A DNA stretch of 34,927 bases, taken from an uncultured Lachnospiraceae bacterium (lineage in GTDB: Bacteria > Bacillota > Clostridia > Lachnospirales > Lachnospiraceae). Both the position numbers and the translations under genes were made by a program. This document shows positions 30,590-34,927 of the stretch, one piece after another; the stretch's first letter is position 1, and every line of letters starts with the position of its first letter. The notes under the pieces were generated by a model. That model searched no databases and was not told where the DNA came from. It saw only the letters and a list, made by a program, of their open reading frames with translations. Where the stretch lies: the NCBI GenBank assembly GCA_947630855.1, contig CANRJF010000025.1, positions 1 to 34,927 of the forward strand, given 5' to 3'.

Positions 30590-31951
30590 TTACGCTTTCA
30601 ATGCCTCTACAATCCGGGGATATTCCATAAAATGGGATGCTTTCACCAGTATGGTATCCCCCTGTTTTACTTCCCTTAACAAGTCTTCCAGCAAAGAATC
30701 CCTCGTGTCAAAATGCAATACTTTACAGGTGTCATTTTTTCCGGCTTCTTTTGCAAGTTCCTTAGACAGTTCCCCTGCACAAAAAAGAATATCTACCGGT
30801 TTTTCTGCAAGATAGGCTCCCACTGCGGCATGAAGTTCCTTTTCTTTTTCCCCAAGTTCCCCCATATCCCCCAGCACGGCAATTTTCCTGCCCTGGGCCT
30901 TGCTTAACACATCAATGGACGCTTCCATGGAAACAGGGTTGGCATTATAACAGTCATCAATAATGGTCATTCCTTTTACATGAATCAGGTTGCTTCTGCC
31001 TCCAATAGCTTCCACAGTTTCAATTCCCCGGCAGATTTCTTTCATGTCCATGCCCAGTTCATGGCCTACACAGGCGGCAGCAAGGGCATTATAAATATTA
31101 TGTTCTCCGGGAATAGGAATTGTGACCCGCCGGCACTCTCCGTATACATGCAGGTTTATGCGGATTCCCTCCAGGCCTAAATCACTTACATCCGAAGCAT
31201 ATACCTCATCTTCCGGCCTTCCGTAAAAAACAGGGGCTCTCCCGTTTACATCCGAAACAGTCACCAGCTTATCGTCCAATCCATTTAAAATTGCCCTTCC
31301 GTTTTCTTTCATATGGGCAAAACATTCCGTTTTGGCTTTTAAAATGCCGTCCCTTGTCTTTAAGTTTTCCAGATGGCATAATCCAATATTGGTAATCACA
31401 CAAATATCAGGACGGGCTATTTTGGCAAGGACATGCATTTCCCCGAAATCAGAAATTCCCATCTCCAGCACTGCCGCCTCATGTTCTTTTTGTATGCCGA
31501 ACACAGTCAGGGGCAGTCCGATATGATTATTAAAATTCCCTGCCGTTTTATGCACTCTGTAATGTTCCTTTAAAACAGAAGCAATCATCTCTTTTGTGCT
31601 GGTTTTCCCTACGCTTCCCGTAATTCCCACAACTATAATATCCAGAGAATTCCTGTAAAATGCAGCGATTTCTTTCATGGCATCCATGGCAGATTCCACT
31701 AAAATATAATTTCCCATAGGATTTTCCAATTTCTTTTCGGATAAAGATGCCAATGCACCTGCTTTGTAAACCTGGGGAATAAAATCATGACCGTCCACTT
31801 TTTCCCCTTTAACGGGAATAAATAAATTTCCCGGGGCAATTTTGCGGCTGTCGATTACAACGCCTGTGACTTCCTTTTTCAGGTCTTCTTCTGCTCCGAA
31901 ATACCGGCCGCCACAGCATTGTGTAATATGTTCCAATGTCATATTCTGCAT
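30590..31951 (-). CDS. murF: UDP-MurNAc-tripeptide:D-Ala-D-Ala ligase
   Basis: This 453-residue cytosolic enzyme adds D-Ala-D-Ala to the peptidoglycan precursor. The N-terminal domain (IDSRKIAPGNLFIPVKGEKV) is followed by the ATP loop GITGSVGKTSTKEMI, the central ligase domain (NNHIGLPLT, EMGISDFGEM) and the C-terminal domain with DDCYNANPVSMEASID. AGGAG lies 6 nt before the ATG. It starts 8 nt after ddl ends, so the gene making the dipeptide and the gene using it are co-expressed. Confidence 0.95.
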   Translation of the reverse strand: MQNMTLEHITQCCGGRYFGAEEDLKKEVTGVVIDSRKIAPGNLFIPVKGEKVDGHDFIPQVYKAGALASLSEKKLENPMGNYILVESAMDAMKEIAAFYRNSLDIIVVGITGSVGKTSTKEMIASVLKEHYRVHKTAGNFNNHIGLPLTVFGIQKEHEAAVLEMGISDFGEMHVLAKIARPDICVITNIGLCHLENLKTRDGILKAKTECFAHMKENGRAILNGLDDKLVTVSDVNGRAPVFYGRPEDEVYASDVSDLGLEGIRINLHVYGECRRVTIPIPGEHNIYNALAAACVGHELGMDMKEICRGIETVEAIGGRSNLIHVKGMTIIDDCYNANPVSMEASIDVLSKAQGRKIAVLGDMGELGEKEKELHAAVGAYLAEKPVDILFCAGELSKELAKEAGKNDTCKVLHFDTRDSLLEDLLREVKQGDTILVKASHFMEYPRIVEALKA

Positions 31952-31959
31952 GTTATCTC

Positions 31960-33006
31960 CTATTTTTCCAAAGAAATCTGAATCAGTTTTTCACAGAGTT
32001 GGCGGTAATTCATTCCCACTGCCGCTGCCTCCTGGGGGATTAAGCTGGTTTCCGTCATTCCGGGAAGTGTGTTGGCTTCCAGGCAGAAAATCTCCCCCGC
32101 CTCATTTAAAAGAAAATCCATTCTGGAATAGGTGTGAAGGCCCAGCACCCTTGCCGCTTCCTCGGCATAATGCTGCATCTCTTCTGCCACCGCCTTGGGA
32201 ATATCCGCGGGACAGGTCTCCACGGTACTTCCCGCCTGGTATTTATTTTTATAATCATAAAAACCGTTAATAGGCGCCATTTCAATCACCGGAAGAGCCT
32301 TTCCGCTGATAACCGCCACGGAAAATTCCCTTCCCTTTATATAATCTTCAATGATAATCTCGTCTTCCCACTTAAAAGCCTCATTTAACGCCTGTATATA
32401 TTCCCCTGTATCCTGTACAATAGAAACGCCGATACTGGAGCCTCCGCAGCAGGGTTTTACCACACAGGGAAGCCGCAGACCGGTAAGTTCAAAGTTATCC
32501 TCCCTGTCCTTCTTTGTCATTCTAATTCCCTTGGGAACGGGTATGCCTGCCATTTCAAAAAACATCTTGCTGATTCCTTTATCCATGGCAATGGCACAGC
32601 TTAGATAACCGGAACCGGTATAACGTATGCCAAACAAATCAAAAGCCGCCTGAATTTTTCCGTTTTCCCCGTTTTCGCCGTGAAGCGCCAAAAATACAAT
32701 ATCCGCTCTACGGCATATGGAAATTACATTTGGCCCAAAATAACAATTGGATTTATCTTTCCTTAATGCCTTAACTGCTTCCAAATCCGGCGCCGCATCT
32801 TTAATTCCACAAACTTTTACGCTTGCTTCCACGGTGTGTTCAAATATATCTGAAATGTCTTCTTCCGTCTCATGATACCCCATAAAAACATCTAACAATA
32901 ATACCCTGTGTCCATTTTCCCTGAGGGCATTTGCAACCATATTTCCTGATTGAAAGGAAACATCCCTCTCTCCGCTTAACCCACCTGCCAGTACAACGAT
33001 ATCCAT
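31960..33006 (-). CDS. ddl: D-alanine:D-alanine ligase
   Basis: This is a 348-residue ATP-grasp enzyme forming D-Ala-D-Ala. The N-terminus has the serine/Glu motif GLSGERDVSFQSG, LHGENGENG binds substrate, VVKPCCGGSSIGVS is the ATP-grasp loop, EDYIKGREFSVAV follows, and EANTLPGMTETSLIPQEA closes the site. The residue after LIP is Q, not Y or F, in the lid stretch. GGAGG lies 5 nt before ATG 33006. An ATG 12 nt upstream overlaps that site. A structured element lies about 30 nt upstream and might be part of the leader. Confidence 0.94.
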   Translation of the reverse strand: MDIVVLAGGLSGERDVSFQSGNMVANALRENGHRVLLLDVFMGYHETEEDISDIFEHTVEASVKVCGIKDAAPDLEAVKALRKDKSNCYFGPNVISICRRADIVFLALHGENGENGKIQAAFDLFGIRYTGSGYLSCAIAMDKGISKMFFEMAGIPVPKGIRMTKKDREDNFELTGLRLPCVVKPCCGGSSIGVSIVQDTGEYIQALNEAFKWEDEIIIEDYIKGREFSVAVISGKALPVIEMAPINGFYDYKNKYQAGSTVETCPADIPKAVAEEMQHYAEEAARVLGLHTYSRMDFLLNEAGEIFCLEANTLPGMTETSLIPQEAAAVGMNYRQLCEKLIQISLEK

Positions 33007-33035
33007 GATATCCTCCATTCTTCCATCTCAATTTT

Positions 33036-33220
33036 ATGATACCAAGGTCAAAAGCCTGACTACACGGAATGCAGGCATTCCGGTGGAGGTAAGGCTTTAT
33101 GACCCGCCCCAATATGAGCATGAAGTGGTGCGTAAGCACCACGGGAATGCGAATATGGGGCAGATTGTGAAAGCGCGAAGCGCGGAACAATCTGGTATCA
33201 GGTTTTGACCCTAACATCAT
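33036..33220. repeat. Cloverleaf-like structured element with inverted terminal repeats
   Basis: GATACC (33038-33043) pairs with GGTATC (33194-33199) and encloses three adjoining hairpins. Hairpin 1 is a 12-bp stem, GGTCAAAAGCCT (33046-33057) with AGGCTTTaTGACC (33092-33104), topped by CACGGAATG/CATTCCGgTG. Hairpin 2 is GCCCC...GGGGC (33106-33161) with GTGGTGC-GTAA-GCACCAC at its tip. Hairpin 3 is AGATTGT/ACAATCT (33162-33193) with GCGC-GAA-GCGC. The 3' tail TTTTGACC (33203-33210) can compete for the start of hairpin 1. The outer ends ATGAT...GGTCAAAA and TTTTGACC...ATCAT form inverted repeats, as in a MITE. It may be a mobile repeat, an RNA, or both. Confidence 0.7.
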
Positions 33221-33250
33221 TTTATGCTGCTTTTTTGAGTATACCACATT

Positions 33251-33529
33251 TTATTCTGTCGGGCAATGAACCATGACAAAGGATTGGGAAAATTTAATAC
33301 ATTTATTCCCGCGAGCAACGAGCCAAGTGACTGCTTGCAGGCATTTGGCGACTGCCGCGAAGATCAAAGACTCCGCTGCTCTGCAACGTTGCAAATTTGA
33401 TACCCCGTTGCTTGCAGCGGGGTCTTTGATTGTTTCATGTCCATCCGTCCGGTTTTTCGCCCCTGCAAACGGAAAACTACTGTTTGTGGCATAAGCATTT
33501 GTGTAATCCATTATTCCTGAAATATTCAT
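33251..33529 (-). pseudogene. Small gene apparently interrupted by a palindromic repeat
   Basis: The frame starts with a good site (GGGAGG, 10 nt, ATG) and MNISGIMDYTNAYATNSSFP, which resembles the N-terminus of small Lachnospiraceae proteins of unknown role. From about residue 42 onward the peptide is just the translation of the palindromic repeat (33308-33430). I infer that the original gene lost its 3' part when the repeat inserted. A 92-residue chimeric peptide could still be made. Confidence 0.4.
33308..33430. repeat. Two-hairpin palindromic repeat element
   Basis: Hairpin 1: CGCG ends (33310-33313 and 33356-33359) enclose GCCAAGTG (33322-33329) with CATTTGGC (33342-33349), itself enclosing CTGC-TT-GCAG. 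Hairpin 2: a 17-bp stem of ATCAAAGAC-T-CCGCTGC (33363-33379) with GCAGCGG-G-GTCTTTGAT (33414-33430), enclosing the palindrome TGCAACGTTGCA. It lies 88 nt from the cloverleaf element, and both carry GATACC, so they could belong to one composite. Confidence 0.65.
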
Positions 33530-33613
33530 AGTAGTAAATCCTCCCTTTCTGTTATATACTGAACATGTTAGATACTTTCCAAAAGGGCAGCTATAAGAAG
33601 GAGTGGATACGAT

Positions 33614-34276
33614 ATGTATTATTATCATATGACATCATTGGATAATCTTGGTTCCATTGCTGTACAGGGATTGCTGCCTAAAAATGGGAAAAACAGCAAA
33701 CTTATTGGTGATGAAAAAGCCAAAGTTTTTTTCTCTGAAGGATTTGAAGGCGCAATCGCTCTATTTATAGATTTCGATACAGTATTTTGTCAAATAAAGA
33801 AAGGACAACTGGAAGCAAATGACAAAAGTATAGAAGATGAATTGCTAAAATCAAAAAAACTCTCTGATTATTTGGGTGAAGGTGTATATCTGCAGTTTGA
33901 CGGAACGGGAATTAAGAATGAAAGAAATTTTGAAAACGGCTGTACTGATATGACAATTCCTCCTGAAATGTTAAGTGTTTGTATTTTACGAAATGAAAAC
34001 TGCAATTCAATCATCTTTTCGAGATTTGAAATAATTAAGTATATGATGGCAAAAATTCAGCCAGAACAGATAAAATATTACGGAACAAATTATGAAGGCG
34101 CCCCAAATTTTGCCAAAGCCACAGCTCGAATCCAGGAAAAAGTTAAGAAATATTATCAGGAACATCAGGCAGAAATTAAAAAATATTTCAATAGCGGCTA
34201 TGAATTAGATTTTATAGGGGTAAACAACTTTATTGAGTTATGGGATGTGGAAAAGAGCTGTCAAGATAAGCCTTAA
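33614..34276 (+). CDS. Orphan protein, weak ADP-ribosyltransferase-like look
   Basis: This is a 220-residue soluble protein. The start YYHMTSLDNLGSIAVQGLLP resembles the H-x-T/S-x3-N-L-x-x-I-x-x-x-G-L opening of DarT/KptA/ART-type folds, and GEGVYLQFDG resembles the G-V-Y-L strand of that superfamily. A conserved-looking central block, ERNFENGCTDMTIPPEML, is followed by a Lys-rich helical tail. AAGGAG lies 10 nt before the ATG. It lies alone between repeats, a place typical of recently gained toxins or effectors, and no antitoxin is adjacent. The fold is an inference and could be wrong. Confidence 0.6.
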   Translation: MYYYHMTSLDNLGSIAVQGLLPKNGKNSKLIGDEKAKVFFSEGFEGAIALFIDFDTVFCQIKKGQLEANDKSIEDELLKSKKLSDYLGEGVYLQFDGTGIKNERNFENGCTDMTIPPEMLSVCILRNENCNSIIFSRFEIIKYMMAKIQPEQIKYYGTNYEGAPNFAKATARIQEKVKKYYQEHQAEIKKYFNSGYELDFIGVNNFIELWDVEKSCQDKP

Positions 34277-34383
34277 ACCAGAAATATCTGCCAGTCCTGC
34301 GCAGCCCTGTTTGGGAAAATTTATATAATTTTAAGAATATAGGTATTGCTTTTTTATTAGCATACATTTATGATAGTTTCATC

Positions 34384-34401
34384 AAAAGGCATTCGCCTTT
34401 T
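34384..34401 (+). terminator. Terminator after the orphan gene
   Basis: AAAAGGC, loop ATTC, GCCTTTT, then CTATTCTTC. The 7-bp stem with flanking A and T runs works in both directions. Confidence 0.6.
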
Positions 34402-34432
34402 CTATTCTTCATATAAGAATGGTCTTATATGT

Positions 34433-34524
34433 TATACTCCAGAGCATCTACATTTGCCAAGTGATTTGCTATTTCCATTGAAATAGAGAATATCTGTTGG
34501 CAAATCATTTGGCTCACGGGTATA
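34433..34524. repeat. MITE-like palindromic repeat, copy C (92 bp)
   Basis: It begins TATACTCCAGAGCATC and ends GGCTCACGGGTATA. GCCAAGTGATTTGC pairs with GCAAATCATTTGGC, and the centre has CTATTTC-cat-tGAAATAG. It is the most regular of the three copies. Confidence 0.85.
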
Positions 34525-34700
34525 TGTATTATCCGGCGGTTTCGCCAGAAATTCAATTTTTTGCAGAATGAAATCTGTAATTAGAGATGGCAGAAGAGGG
34601 CTTTGCGGACGGTCAAAGACACGCAGCAAACTGGCGTACATTAAACTTTCAACGCAGCAGCCACCTGGCTGTTTGTGGGAATCAAAAGGAGGATTTGCGT

Positions 34701-34927
34701 ATGGAATATGAAGACAATGTAACAGGAAAACGTAAATTTCGGAAGTTGGAAGAACTGAATCTTCTGGACGATTTTCTCTTTCATGAGATGGTCGCCAGCC
34801 CGGAAGTGGGGGAAGATTTCTGCCGCATACTTCTGAGAGTAATTCTGGGAAAAGAAATACGGAAGGTAAAAGTGACTGCCCAGCAAAGCATTTTAGGGAG
34901 GGATACGGACAGGCATGGTGTGCGGAT
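34701..34927 (+). CDS. Rpn-family / PD-(D/E)XK nuclease transposase-like protein, start only
   Basis: This is the first 75 codons of a gene that leaves the window. LLDDFLFHEMVASPEVGEDF, ILLRVILGKEI and ILGRDTDRHGVR match the N-terminus of Rpn recombination-promoting nucleases, a PD-(D/E)XK group that is abundant and repeated in Lachnospiraceae. AAGGAGG lies 8 nt before the ATG. The expected catalytic D follows shortly after HGVR and is not in view, so activity cannot be judged. Confidence 0.8.
   Translation, partial: MEYEDNVTGKRKFRKLEELNLLDDFLFHEMVASPEVGEDFCRILLRVILGKEIRKVKVTAQQSILGRDTDRHGVR

Larger units (their letters stand above)
34277..34700. other. Gene-free stretch: terminator, repeat copy C, leader of the Rpn gene
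   Basis: No supported gene lies here. It contains a terminator at 34384-34401, repeat copy C at 34433-34524, and about 175 nt of probable leader before the nuclease gene at 34701. I see no clear promoter in that leader. Confidence 0.5.

Noticed and set aside
33038..33210. H-type pseudoknot between GATACC/GGTATC and GGTCAAAA/TTTTGACC
   Set aside because: The same bases form a simpler cloverleaf with a 12-bp first hairpin. The crossing pairing is possible only as an alternative state.
34432..34641. Leftward frame across repeat copy C
   Set aside because: Its C-terminal peptide is the translation of the palindromic repeat. A similar ending appears in the frame over copy A, so it is a spurious gene made by the repeat.

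Overview
The window looks like chromosome from a spore-forming Firmicute of the Clostridia, most likely a Lachnospiraceae gut anaerobe. This placement is inferred from the sequence: spoIIID with a SigE-like promoter, veg, a DUF3794/LysM spore-coat-type gene, a SEC-C methionine aminopeptidase, Fe-dependent lactaldehyde reductase, AGGAGG ribosome-binding sites and AT-rich intergenic DNA. No rRNA, tRNA or CRISPR array was seen.

Region 1 (1 to about 10,280) is accessory DNA, probably the integrase end of a prophage or integrative element that abuts the 3' end of guaA. A leftward early operon (4653 down to 1) carries a Cro-like regulator, a second XRE regulator, a small HTH protein, small phage-type proteins, a candidate single-strand annealing protein with a zinc ribbon, a DUF3846-like protein and an SbcD-SbcC fused nuclease that runs off the left edge. 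To the right, rightward genes form the lysogeny side: a 31-residue regulator remnant, a membrane protein, an XRE regulator, and a two-gene cargo consisting of a zinc-ribbon/PH-like protein and a membrane-anchored Mrr-type nuclease. Near-identical 22-nt hairpins precede both cargo genes. A tyrosine recombinase follows, flanked by two small type I toxin-like loci, each with a predicted antisense RNA.

Region 2 (10,281 to 29,727) is housekeeping DNA: guaA, fucO, spoIIID, the trkA-trkH potassium uptake pair, a yghZ-aroK-aroE group, a purine salvage pair (apt and an NCS2 permease), a WG-repeat lipoprotein, map, a SurA-like membrane protein, an NlpC/P60 hydrolase, a chemoreceptor, a DUF3794/LysM protein, veg and a PrcB-like lipoprotein.

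Region 3 (29,728 to 34,927) holds a plsC broken by an apparent 28-nt out-of-frame deletion, then ddl-murF. After these comes a repeat-rich stretch with a cloverleaf-like structured element, a second palindromic element that seems to interrupt a small gene, an orphan gene with a weak ADP-ribosyltransferase-like look, and the start of an Rpn/PD-(D/E)XK gene.

Three copies of one 89-92 bp palindromic MITE-like repeat lie at 19382, 29129 and 34433. One sits inside the predicted leader of veg. The strongest novelty candidates are the zinc-ribbon/PH plus membrane Mrr cargo, the cloverleaf element at 33038-33199, the palindromic repeat family, the SbcD-SbcC fusion, and the shared motif inside three promoters of the accessory element.
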